A DNA stretch of 59,442 nt from Terriglobales bacterium. Lineage in GTDB: Bacteria; Acidobacteriota; Terriglobia; Terriglobales; Acidobacteriaceae. Every line of letters starts with the position of its first letter. Positions within the stretch are counted from its first letter, which is position 1. Shown here one piece after another: positions 16,468-26,447 of this stretch. The position numbers and the translations under genes are program-made. The stretch lies in NCBI GenBank assembly GCA_024281115.1, contig JAMXLI010000267.1:1-59442 (forward strand), given 5' to 3'. Under the pieces are notes generated by a model that was not told the DNA's origin, made no database searches, and saw nothing but the letters and a program-made list of their open reading frames with translations.

Positions 16468-19400
16468 TCAGAAAATTAACCTCAATGCCAGCTGCACCAC
16501 GCGAGGTTCACGGGAGCGCTGCACCAGGCCGAAGCTGGACCCGTCGGTAATGTTGCCATCCGGGTTCAGGAACTGGGTGTGATTCATCAGGTTGAAAAAT
16601 TCGGTGCGAAACTCGAGGGTGTCTTTCTCCCGCAGCGGAATGATCTTGTGGACAGCCAGGTCAACGTTGGCGATACCCGGCCCGCAGCAAAGCGCGCGAG
16701 GCGCATTGCCGACTTGTCCTAAGGACGCGTTCGTAAAGGCGGAGGTGTTGAAGTAGTACCCGCCGCTGGTGCGCGGATCCAGCCGTTGGAAGGGGGCGAC
16801 CTGGTTCGGTTGCCCCGGCGATTCAAAGTCCAGGCTGCCCATCAGTTCCTGGTCGCTGGAGGAGGTCAGGCGAATGGGAAAACCAGACTGAACCGTGACG
16901 ATCCCGGCCAGCGCCCATCCGTCGCTGAGAAACCGCGTCCAGTTGGCCGGCTTCAATTCCGGCAGTCGCCAGTACTCGCTTACCACCAGGTGATGGCGGG
17001 CGTCGAACAGCGAAAGCGACCGCGAGCGGCTGGGATCCAGCGGGTTGATGGAGTTCTCGAAACTGGATGCGTTGTCCATGGACTTGCTAAAGGTGTACGA
17101 GGCCAGCAGGTCCAGGCCATGTCCCATGCGCTTGCTGAGCTGCGTCTGGAACGAGTTGTAGGAGGAATTGGCCACCGGCGTCATGGCAAACAGGCTGCTG
17201 AACACCGGCACACCGTCCGGGGGACAGCCTGCCCCGGTGGTGGGCTGGCACATGGGCGAGGAATACGGCCGCAGACCAACCAGCGTGATGGGATTGGGAT
17301 TGGGGCCGGTCACGCTTGGCACCGACCCGTACGGCAGGTGCAAGGTGACGCCGGCCGGGATCGCTCCCGCCGGAATGTAGTAGGCCTCGTCTTCGCCAAA
17401 GGGACCGCACGACATTCCCGGAATCTGGTTCAGATCGAGGCAGGTCTGCGCGTTCCCGAAATTCTGGTCCACGCTGGCCAGTAGCCGGTGTCCCTGGCTG
17501 CCCACGTATCCGAATTGCAGCAGCATGTCGTGCGACAGCTCACGCTGAAATGTCAGGTGATACTGGTTGGCGTATTGCGTCCGCAAGGTCTGCGGGTAAT
17601 TCGCAAAAAGGACGATGGGCCGGAACAGCGCAAAATCGACGGGAGTTCCCGGCGCCGGGTTCTGAAATCCGTTGAACGGATTGGGCGTGACCGTGCCGTT
17701 TTGCCCCAGAAACGGCGTGTTGAAAAACGTGTTGGTCAGGAACGTGCTGCCGCCAAAGGGAGGCTGCGCGACGAAGGACGCGAAGATCAGCTCCTCGTTG
17801 GAATCGTAGAACATTCCGTAGCCGGCGCGCAGGCTGGAGCGGCCGGGCCCCCCGGTGATCTTCGCCAGCCAGTTGTCTTTCCAGTCCGGCGACCAGGCAA
17901 TGCCGACGCGCGGAGCGAAGCCGCCGTAATACGTATTGGTCAGTCCACCGGGAACGTTGCGATCGCCGGGAAAGACCAGGCCCAACGGGAAGACGGAAGC
18001 GGCCGGCCCGCTGGCTGAGCAGTCGGCTGAACCGAAGCTACTGAGCAGCGGGTCAGAGGGATTGAGCTGGCAGGGATAGCGCGTGGTTGCCTGTCCGGGG
18101 CGGAAAGCCTGCACCCGGTCCCCCGCGTCTGCCTGCGGCGTCGTCAATTCCCAGCGCAGCCCGTAATACAGCGTCAAATTCGGTTTCAGCTTCCACGAAT
18201 CCTGGGCGAAGAGGCCCACATGAGTACTGCGAACGTCCACCGCATTGGCTGCGCCCTGGGAATAGCTGTCGGGCAGCCCCAGGAGGTAGTTGGGCACCAG
18301 GTCGGAAAAACCCACGTCGTTGGGTCCACCCCCGGTGAACTGGAAATTTCCGTTCACGTTGAAGAAATACGTCTGGTGAAAGCGCTGGTTGCGGGCGTCC
18401 GCGCCGAACTTCAGCGAGTGGTTGCCGACCACCTTGCTCAGGGTATCGAGCGCCTGGTAGACGTTTCCGGTTTGCGAGAAGCTGCCGTTGGCATTGTTGC
18501 CGATGCTGAAGCCGCCGGCGAGCGCCACGAACGGCACGCCCTCGTAGGCCGCGCCATAACCCGGCGTGATGCCCAGCCGGGGATTGTTAGGATCCGCGAA
18601 GCAGAATTGAGCAGGAACAGTGTCGCACGAACTCTGCACCAGGCCGGTGTGCGCCGGCGACAGGAAATTCCTCTGCCCATCGCGGTAGTAGACCAGGTGC
18701 GATTCGTTGATGGTCTTGGCATTCAGCACCCAGTTATGTGCCAGGTTCAATTGCTGGAAGCGGCTGCGCGTCAGGTTGCCGAAGCCGGGCAGGGCGGCGC
18801 CCACCGCCTGAAACCGGGAAAAAGGCTCATTGTCGTAAGTGTCGGTTCCGTAATAGTACAGGCTGAGTTGCTGCTGGCTGTTCAGGTTGTGGTCCAGCCG
18901 CAGCGTGATCTGGTCGGCGCGCACGGCCGAATCCGGCACTCCGCGAAAGGTTTGTGCCCCCACGTTGGCCGCAGGCACGAACCGATTCATTAAGTCGGCA
19001 GCGGTTGGGTCAAAGCAGGAGCCAGGAATGACGTTGCCAGGAAACAAGGCCGAATAGGACGTTCCCGCCGCCAAGGGTGCTCCGCCGCGGGCTGCAATCG
19101 CGGCCGCGCAACCCGGCCGGTTGGTCAGTGCCGAGGCGACAGTAGCGTCTTGCAAAACGCCGGAAAAGGGCTGGCCGAAGCTGAAATCTCCCAGCCGTTC
19201 CTGGCTGGTGGGCACCGCGATGCTGTCGGAGGTGATGCCCTGCCGCAGCCGGTGGCCTTCATAGGACGAGAAGAAAAATGTCTTGTCGCGACGAATGGGT
19301 CCGCCCCAGGTGCCGCCAAACTCGTTCTGTTTGAAATCCGCTTTCTGCGGATCGAAGTAGCCGCGCGCGTTTAACACGCTGTTCCGGAAGTACTCGTACA

Positions 19401-20163
19401 GGCTGCCATGCCACTGGTTGTTGCCCGACTTGGTGATGACGTTGAGCACCGACCCCGAGTTGCGGCCCAGCTCGGCATCGTAATTGTGCGAGATCACCCG
19501 GAACTCGCTGATGGAATCGGGCGAAGGTTGCAGGGACGGCGCATTGATGAACTGGTCGCCCGCATGGCCGCCGTTCACGTTGTAATTGTTCGATCGTGCC
19601 CGGCCCCCGCTCACCGAGACCACGCCCGGCTGGTCGCTTCCGAAGAACAGGTCGGCGCCCAGCGTGCTTTCCACGCCGGGTTGAAGCTGCAACAGTTCGT
19701 AGGTATTGCGCGACTTCAAAGGAAGCTGCCGCACCAGCACCTGGTCAATCACCACCCCGAGTTGCGTGCTGGTGGCTTCCACCAGTCCAGCGGAGCTGCT
19801 GTGCAGGGAGCCGGAGGAGGCCTCGTGATCGCTCAGCGTAATCGCAAGCGTCACCACCTGGCCGATGCTGGCGCGTACGTTCTGCGCCTTGAAAGCTACG
19901 AAACCATCGGCCTTCACCTCCACGTCGTAGCTGCCCACCGGCAAAGAGGTGATTTCGAAGTTGCCGGTGTCATCCGAGGTGGCTGCGCGCATCAGAGCCG
20001 TATCCCGGCCAGTAATAATGGCAAGCGCGCTAACTACCGGGTGGCCAGAAGGATCGGCCACATGCCCCTGAAACACGGCCGTATTTTGCGCAGGCGCCAT
20101 CCCTGCCGCGAACAGCAAGAACACAAGGCACAACCAGAGCGTGCAGCGACGTAGTCCGTTCAT
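16468..20163 (-). CDS. TonB-dependent receptor, Oar-like, with carboxypeptidase-regulatory-like domain
   Basis: This 1231-residue protein has its start at the ATG of MNGLRRCTLW, preceded by CAGGAG; ten upstream codons are in frame but unneeded. A signal peptide (LWLCLVFLLFAAGMAPAQ) leads into a CarboxypepD_reg-like domain (FQGHVADPSGHPVVSALAII, NFEITSLPVGSYDVEV), a plug (LVRQLPLKSRNTYELLQLQPGV, YDAELGRNSGSVLNVITKSG) and a long barrel ending in LALRLIF. It belongs to the same family as the receptor at 7813-11370 but is clearly a different paralogue. A short TonB gene follows 25 bases downstream. The imported ligand is unknown. Confidence 0.93.
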   Translation of the reverse strand: MNGLRRCTLWLCLVFLLFAAGMAPAQNTAVFQGHVADPSGHPVVSALAIITGRDTALMRAATSDDTGNFEITSLPVGSYDVEVKADGFVAFKAQNVRASIGQVVTLAITLSDHEASSGSLHSSSAGLVEATSTQLGVVIDQVLVRQLPLKSRNTYELLQLQPGVESTLGADLFFGSDQPGVVSVSGGRARSNNYNVNGGHAGDQFINAPSLQPSPDSISEFRVISHNYDAELGRNSGSVLNVITKSGNNQWHGSLYEYFRNSVLNARGYFDPQKADFKQNEFGGTWGGPIRRDKTFFFSSYEGHRLRQGITSDSIAVPTSQERLGDFSFGQPFSGVLQDATVASALTNRPGCAAAIAARGGAPLAAGTSYSALFPGNVIPGSCFDPTAADLMNRFVPAANVGAQTFRGVPDSAVRADQITLRLDHNLNSQQQLSLYYYGTDTYDNEPFSRFQAVGAALPGFGNLTRSRFQQLNLAHNWVLNAKTINESHLVYYRDGQRNFLSPAHTGLVQSSCDTVPAQFCFADPNNPRLGITPGYGAAYEGVPFVALAGGFSIGNNANGSFSQTGNVYQALDTLSKVVGNHSLKFGADARNQRFHQTYFFNVNGNFQFTGGGPNDVGFSDLVPNYLLGLPDSYSQGAANAVDVRSTHVGLFAQDSWKLKPNLTLYYGLRWELTTPQADAGDRVQAFRPGQATTRYPCQLNPSDPLLSSFGSADCSASGPAASVFPLGLVFPGDRNVPGGLTNTYYGGFAPRVGIAWSPDWKDNWLAKITGGPGRSSLRAGYGMFYDSNEELIFASFVAQPPFGGSTFLTNTFFNTPFLGQNGTVTPNPFNGFQNPAPGTPVDFALFRPIVLFANYPQTLRTQYANQYHLTFQRELSHDMLLQFGYVGSQGHRLLASVDQNFGNAQTCLDLNQIPGMSCGPFGEDEAYYIPAGAIPAGVTLHLPYGSVPSVTGPNPNPITLVGLRPYSSPMCQPTTGAGCPPDGVPVFSSLFAMTPVANSSYNSFQTQLSKRMGHGLDLLASYTFSKSMDNASSFENSINPLDPSRSRSLSLFDARHHLVVSEYWRLPELKPANWTRFLSDGWALAGIVTVQSGFPIRLTSSSDQELMGSLDFESPGQPNQVAPFQRLDPRTSGGYYFNTSAFTNASLGQVGNAPRALCCGPGIANVDLAVHKIIPLREKDTLEFRTEFFNLMNHTQFLNPDGNITDGSSFGLVQRSREPRVVQLALRLIF

Positions 20164-20267
20164 TCTGGGCTCCTGGGCATTACCCACGTGCAAACCCTAA
20201 GCGACCATGGTCACTGCCCTCAAGTAACTGGAGTAACCGGCGAAGAGAAGGCGGCCGTCAGGCGCGC

Positions 20268-22361
20268 TCAGTTGTTCGCGGCGAGCACGTCGAGAGAGGA
20301 AGCGCCGCCACGCCGGCCCGCTGCTCCGCAGGCCCATGCTCCTGCGTAGACCAGACAGGCGAGGAAGGCCACGGCCGTGGTCCCGCCGATCATGGTGGCG
20401 TTCTCCAGCACTCCCCCCATGACGGCTCCCAGCAGGTTCATGGCCAGGGCGGTTGGCGGCGACACTACACTGCGGAAAGCGGATGAGAAGATCAAGCCGG
20501 AGAAGAAGACCGGAAGTGCCGTAAAGGCGGTGGCCACCCAGGCGCTCTGGGAAAGACGCAACCCTCCCCATCCCAACACGGGCAGGGCGATGCTGGATGC
20601 CACTAGCAATAGCAGCACGGCATAACAAAAAGGCACACTGACCCGGACTCGGGCCGCTAAGACGTTCGCCGCCAGGGCCATAAACAGGAATGCGCTGATC
20701 ACGGCCGCATTCACCAGCCAGGTGGATCCGAACAGCAGCGCCAGCCGCGTGACCGCATTCGTTTCCAGTAACAGGAAACCTGCTCCCAGAAGGAAAAATT
20801 CGGCAGTGCGGCGGTTCCATCGCTGGCGCACGCTGTTTCTCTGCCAGAGCCAGGCTGTGACCACAAATGCGGCGAGTACCACCACCAACGATAGGGGCAC
20901 CGACCGGGTTTCCAGATAGAGGAATGGCCAATTATCGGTAGCCACCACGGCGCTGCGGCTGCCATTACGCAATTCAGGGGTGGCATCGGGGATGTCGGGA
21001 GGGATGGGACGATCACGGGCCGGCCCTTCGACGTACACCATTCCCAGCACGCTGGCCGAGGTAGCGAGCGCGCGCGGCTCAACGCCATCGAAGGCCTGCG
21101 TCAGAGTGGCGAACAGGCGATGCGCGGCAAAACTTCGGGTAGCCGCGAAGGCCAGCACCAGCGAGCCGTGCGGCTTCAGCAGCTTTCTGGCCGCCGCGAA
21201 ACCTTCGCGCGTGTACACATAGTTATCGAGCCGAATGGACGAGAAACTGGTGAGCAGCGTAGAAGAATCCAGAAAACCGAACACGATGAGGTCGTACTGT
21301 CGCGGAGCCTTGCGAAAGAAGGCGCGCGCATCGTCCACATACGTGGTGACCCGCGGCGACTGGTAAGGACGTTCGGGATGATATCGCCGGCCCAGTTCGA
21401 GGATCACGGGATCGATTTCGACAGCGTCCACGTGCTGCGCCCCGTGGCGCAGAGCTGCCGCAACGTCGTTGCCGGTGCCGGCGCCCACGACCAGAACGTC
21501 TCCGGCCTCGGGCACCAGCTGGTAGGGCAACTCATAGTAGGCACGCACCGAGCGATTTGGCTGGGCTGCAGGGTGTTCTCGCATGAACTCAGGCGAGAGA
21601 TTCACCATGGTCTGGTACCACAGGTGGTTGTAATGAAGGCTGTAGGAGCGTGCAGAAGAGCTGCCGGCGGACCCAACCGCCTCAATATCAATCCGGTGAT
21701 ACGGCGACCAGAAGGTTTGCCGGTGCGTGATTCCCGTGGCCACCACGACCAGCGCCAGTAAAGCAAGCTGCAGCCAATTTTTCGGCAGCAGGGGCAGGAG
21801 AAGCGCGAACCCCACTGCCAGCCAGACGACCGGCGGAGTTCGCAGGAACGACAGGAGCGTAAACGCCACCATGCCCGCCAGGCTCCCGGCCAGGTTCACT
21901 CCGTATCCGAGGAGTGGGCGGGCGTGCTCCAGGCCCTCGCCAACTTCGGCGCCCAGCGCAGTGAAAAATGCAACCATGAGCCAGAGCATCAGGAGCACGA
22001 AGCCAAGGTAGCCGGCGAGCGACCAGGCGCGCGATACGCCGGCGCTTCCAAACTGATATTGCCACCCCAGCGAGGGTTGCGGGACGTAGCTGCTGAAGCG
22101 CGCGAGCAGGAACAGGGCCGCACCCTCGAAAACGAAACCGCGTCCCAGCATTCTGCGAGGGCGCAGCATTCCACTGCCAATACCGAAAAAGCTGGCGATC
22201 AGGGGAAGATTTTTGAGCGTGCCGAAAACCTGAAATTCCGTGCTGATGTAGCGGATGACCAGCAGTTCGAAATAGAGCGCGAGAAAACTTGCCAGCGCCA
22301 GGCGAGTGAGGTTGTGTTCTTCGGCGGTTCGGGACACAGATGGGGTTGTCGAGACCGTCAT
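20268..22361 (-). CDS. Membrane spermidine-synthase-like protein (polytopic, SAM-binding domain)
   Basis: This 697-residue protein has about seven N-terminal hydrophobic segments (LALASFLALYFELLVIRYIS through LALLALVVVATGI), a central Rossmann methyltransferase-like domain (about residues 270-450) and a second set of hydrophobic segments at the end. The central part carries a spermidine-synthase-type SAM motif (VLVVGAGTGNDVAAAL), then HVDAVEIDPVILELGRRYHP, VTTYVDDARAF and YDLIVFGFLDS. In typical polyamine synthases the aspartate after DDAR is followed by a D in YDxIxxD; here FGFLDS holds that place. Such fusions are widespread and mostly uncharacterised. The gene lies 104 bases upstream of the second TonB receptor on the same strand. 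Confidence 0.82.
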   Translation of the reverse strand: MTVSTTPSVSRTAEEHNLTRLALASFLALYFELLVIRYISTEFQVFGTLKNLPLIASFFGIGSGMLRPRRMLGRGFVFEGAALFLLARFSSYVPQPSLGWQYQFGSAGVSRAWSLAGYLGFVLLMLWLMVAFFTALGAEVGEGLEHARPLLGYGVNLAGSLAGMVAFTLLSFLRTPPVVWLAVGFALLLPLLPKNWLQLALLALVVVATGITHRQTFWSPYHRIDIEAVGSAGSSSARSYSLHYNHLWYQTMVNLSPEFMREHPAAQPNRSVRAYYELPYQLVPEAGDVLVVGAGTGNDVAAALRHGAQHVDAVEIDPVILELGRRYHPERPYQSPRVTTYVDDARAFFRKAPRQYDLIVFGFLDSSTLLTSFSSIRLDNYVYTREGFAAARKLLKPHGSLVLAFAATRSFAAHRLFATLTQAFDGVEPRALATSASVLGMVYVEGPARDRPIPPDIPDATPELRNGSRSAVVATDNWPFLYLETRSVPLSLVVVLAAFVVTAWLWQRNSVRQRWNRRTAEFFLLGAGFLLLETNAVTRLALLFGSTWLVNAAVISAFLFMALAANVLAARVRVSVPFCYAVLLLLVASSIALPVLGWGGLRLSQSAWVATAFTALPVFFSGLIFSSAFRSVVSPPTALAMNLLGAVMGGVLENATMIGGTTAVAFLACLVYAGAWACGAAGRRGGASSLDVLAANN

Positions 22362-22660
22362 GGGCTCACGGCTAACTTTGAAATGAGAACGGGATTCAGG
22401 TGGCTACTTATAGCGCGACGCTGCGAGACAAAACAAGCGTCCGCTGGGAGCGCCCGGGGTGCCTCCGGCAGGTACCGGCGCAAAGGCGCCAGAAGAAGTC
22501 GGATCATCACCAATCTCAAAGCGTGACCGAAGTAACGCAAAGCTGAGCGCAGAATACTTGTGAGCGACTCATTACCATGGTTTCGCCCGGTTATCGTTAA
22601 ACCTCCTCCGGCTACCCCCCAGTCGGCTATCCTCAATTTTCATCCTGAGATAGGCGCTAA

Positions 22661-23398
22661 ATGGATCGGCCTACGATGCATAACCGACAGGACCCTGTGC
22701 CGCGCACACTCACTGCCGTCGCCATAGATCTGGCTCCTGAGCTGGTCGCCGCGCTGCACCAGACCTTTTCCCGCGGCAACGTGAATCTGGAAGCTGTGAC
22801 TCCGGGCAAGGCGGAACAGCAAGCCAAGGACGGGGCGCAAGCCTGCTTCGTTCCCTTGAAGCCAGGCGCGCTGGGAAGCGTCAGAAGGGCCCGCTGGTTC
22901 GCTCGTCAGCGCACCCTGCTCTACGGTGTCGGTAATATCACCGACGTGGAGCGCTTTGCCGACGCCGGCATTAATGCGCTGGTGGATTTCAATGACGAGT
23001 TGAGCCTGAAGGCAGCAGTGGACACCACGCGCAACCTGCTGTCGCGGCAGTTTGATGAAAGCAGCCGCATTCCCATCGTTGTTCCGGTGGTGGCCGAGAC
23101 GGAGACGGGCGCCGTGCAGGGAATCACCAAGAACGTTGGTTGCGGTGGCATGGCGGTGCGGCTGCACCGCAGCTCCAGCCTGCCGGCGGTGGTGAGGCTC
23201 GTATTCCAGCTTCCCGGCGAGAGCGCCATGCGAGTTTTTGCGGCCACCCGGTGGTATTCAGGCTCGCTGGTCGGATTGCAGTTTTGCCCTTCCGAGGTGG
23301 CCAGCTCGGTCAAGCGCTGGGCCGTCCAATATGCGCAACTGGGCCGTCCGCGGATCGCCAGGTACCCGGCGCAGCGCAACCCATCTCGGGACAACTGA
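22661..23398 (+). CDS. PilZ-domain-like protein with degenerate c-di-GMP motif
   Basis: This 245-residue protein has an N-terminal half without a recognised motif (about residues 1-120, alpha/beta pattern ending in DVERFADAGINALVDF, receiver-like in feel). The C-terminal half has a PilZ-like barrel: SSRIPIVVPVVAETETG, then ITKNVGCGGMAVRL and VFAATRWYSGSLVGLQF. The usual RxxxR and (D/N)xSxxG c-di-GMP motifs are not intact: only one arginine is in place and the second motif reads NVGCGG. It may therefore act without the nucleotide. A half-size EamA gene starts 3 bases after its stop, so it heads a short operon. Confidence 0.75.
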   Translation: MDRPTMHNRQDPVPRTLTAVAIDLAPELVAALHQTFSRGNVNLEAVTPGKAEQQAKDGAQACFVPLKPGALGSVRRARWFARQRTLLYGVGNITDVERFADAGINALVDFNDELSLKAAVDTTRNLLSRQFDESSRIPIVVPVVAETETGAVQGITKNVGCGGMAVRLHRSSSLPAVVRLVFQLPGESAMRVFAATRWYSGSLVGLQFCPSEVASSVKRWAVQYAQLGRPRIARYPAQRNPSRDN

Positions 23399-23401
23399 AC
23401 T

Positions 23402-23938
23402 ATGCCGGCAACATACATCCCGGAGGATGCCTCCAGGTCCGCCGTGCGGGTGGACGTCTCTCCTCGCACGCTGGAGGCGGCCGAGATTTCTCCGAAGGCT
23501 CACGCCAGGCCATGGCGATTTGCCGTGCACAGCCAATGGTTCTGGTACTCGCTCGCATCCTGCCTTTGCTGGACGGGATGGGCGCTGACCGCCCGCCTGG
23601 GAGCGGCACAGATGCCGGCGACAACCATGGAGTTCGTCTCCACCTGTGGCTTTCTGCTGGTCACAGTGGTGGTATTGGCCACGCGGCGCCGCGCCGCACG
23701 CGACCGCCGGGGCGGAGCCTATGCGCTGGTCAGCGGAATTCTGTTGGGGCTGGGAGGAACGGCGCTCTACGAGGCGTACCGCATTGGGCACAACACCAGC
23801 GTGGTTACCGCCACGACGTCGCTGTACCCGATCGTGACGGTGGCATGTGCGGTCATTGTGCTGCGCGAGCGGTTGTCCTGGATTCAGGTGGTTGGCGTTG
23901 TATTTGCCGTCATCGCCATCCTGGCTTTGTCGGTGTAG
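23402..23938 (+). CDS. Half-size EamA/DMT-type transporter, first partner
   Basis: This 178-residue protein has a ~40-residue polar N-terminus and then about four or five membrane helices (FWYSLASCLCWTGWALTARL, FVSTCGFLLVTVVVLAT, YALVSGILLGLGGTALYE, IVTVACAVIVLRERL, VVGVVFAVIAILALSV). SLYPIVTVACAVIVLRERLSWIQ is the usual end of an EamA repeat. Normal EamA transporters carry two such repeats in one chain; here the second is a separate gene starting 22 bases later. The two probably assemble as a heterodimer that moves a small metabolite; the substrate is unknown. Confidence 0.8.
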   Translation: MPATYIPEDASRSAVRVDVSPRTLEAAEISPKAHARPWRFAVHSQWFWYSLASCLCWTGWALTARLGAAQMPATTMEFVSTCGFLLVTVVVLATRRRAARDRRGGAYALVSGILLGLGGTALYEAYRIGHNTSVVTATTSLYPIVTVACAVIVLRERLSWIQVVGVVFAVIAILALSV

Positions 23939-23960
23939 GCATTTTTATAGAAGGTGACTT

Positions 23961-24395
23961 TTGCACTTATTCGGTTGGCAGGGCCTCTCCTTTGTGGTGC
24001 TGCTGTGCTGGGGAGTGCTCGCAATTTTTCAAAAACTCGCCATGAACCGCATCTCCGCGGCGCCCGCGCTCGCGTGGACGGCGGGGGGAATGGCACTTCT
24101 GCAAATATTCTTTCTGCCTAACATCCTGGCGGTTCATTACCCGGCAGCCAGCGTTGGCTGGGCGCTGCTCAATGGGGTATTCAACGGGCTGGGTATTCTC
24201 TTCCTGCTGACGGCGATGCGCAGCGGCGGCAAAGCGTCGATCGTCGAGCCGCTCTCCGCCCTCTATCCCGTGCTGGTGGTGCTGCTTGCGCCCTTTATCC
24301 TGCATGAAAGCATCAGCACGGTGCATGCGGCGGGCGTGCTCTGCGCCGCCATCAGCGGCATTCTTTTGTCGGCGGAAGCCTCTGAGCAGGGCTGA
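23961..24395 (+). CDS. Half-size EamA/DMT-type transporter, second partner (TTG start)
   Basis: This 144-residue protein has four or five hydrophobic helices and the EamA signature [20 protein letters not shown] near the C-terminus. The start is a TTG with AGAAGGTG seven bases upstream; no ATG is available before the first helix. It follows the other EamA half by 22 bases in the same direction. The transcript probably ends at the inverted repeat at 24473-24502, which it shares with the convergent rpoD gene. Confidence 0.8.
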   Translation: MHLFGWQGLSFVVLLCWGVLAIFQKLAMNRISAAPALAWTAGGMALLQIFFLPNILAVHYPAASVGWALLNGVFNGLGILFLLTAMRSGGKASIVEPLSALYPVLVVLLAPFILHESISTVHAAGVLCAAISGILLSAEASEQG

Positions 24396-24472
24396 GGGCG
24401 CTTCCAGTTCATCTCGCCCGGGAACAGGGTCGGGAACATCTGCCGCCCTGTGAAAACCAACGGCGCAAAAGC

Positions 24473-24502
24473 AAACGCCGCGAGCCGGAGCCCGCGGCGT
24501 TT
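24473..24502. terminator. Bidirectional inverted-repeat terminator between EamA and rpoD genes
   Basis: A 10-bp perfect stem (AAACGCCGCG / CGCGGCGTTT) with a 10-base loop lies between two convergent genes. On the minus strand it is followed by TTTGCTTTT, a fair U-tract for rpoD; the tract is weaker on the plus strand. Confidence 0.75.
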
Positions 24503-24519
24503 CGTAAGTTCCCAGCAAA

Positions 24520-26211
<1,692 letters not shown>

Positions 26212-26447
26212 ACCGGCCTACCCCTGTTTGAACGTTGCGGATGGCGACGCCTCTCGCGGAGGTGGGATTGCGTTCGCGGAGCTGGCGTCGGCGGAAACCT
26301 TGGAAGTGTAGCATGCCGCCACGCCGTGAACAATTTTCAGCTTGATGCGTCCGCAGACCCCTGCCGAAGTCACCCGCTATCAAATAGTTAGATGACAGCA
26401 GCCCCGGTTAAGTTTCGTTCCAGGACGGCTGGATGTTATTCGCCTGA

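Noticed and set aside
22500-22600. Possible GEMM/c-di-GMP riboswitch before the PilZ gene (ACGCAAAGC)
   Set aside because: Only one short element of the consensus is present; the GCAAACC/GAAA partner stem could not be found.
22358-22636. Minus-strand frame of 92 residues ending in ATGA with the spermidine-synthase-like gene
   Set aside because: Only a TTG start, mixed codon use and no family resemblance, although the overlap looks operon-like.
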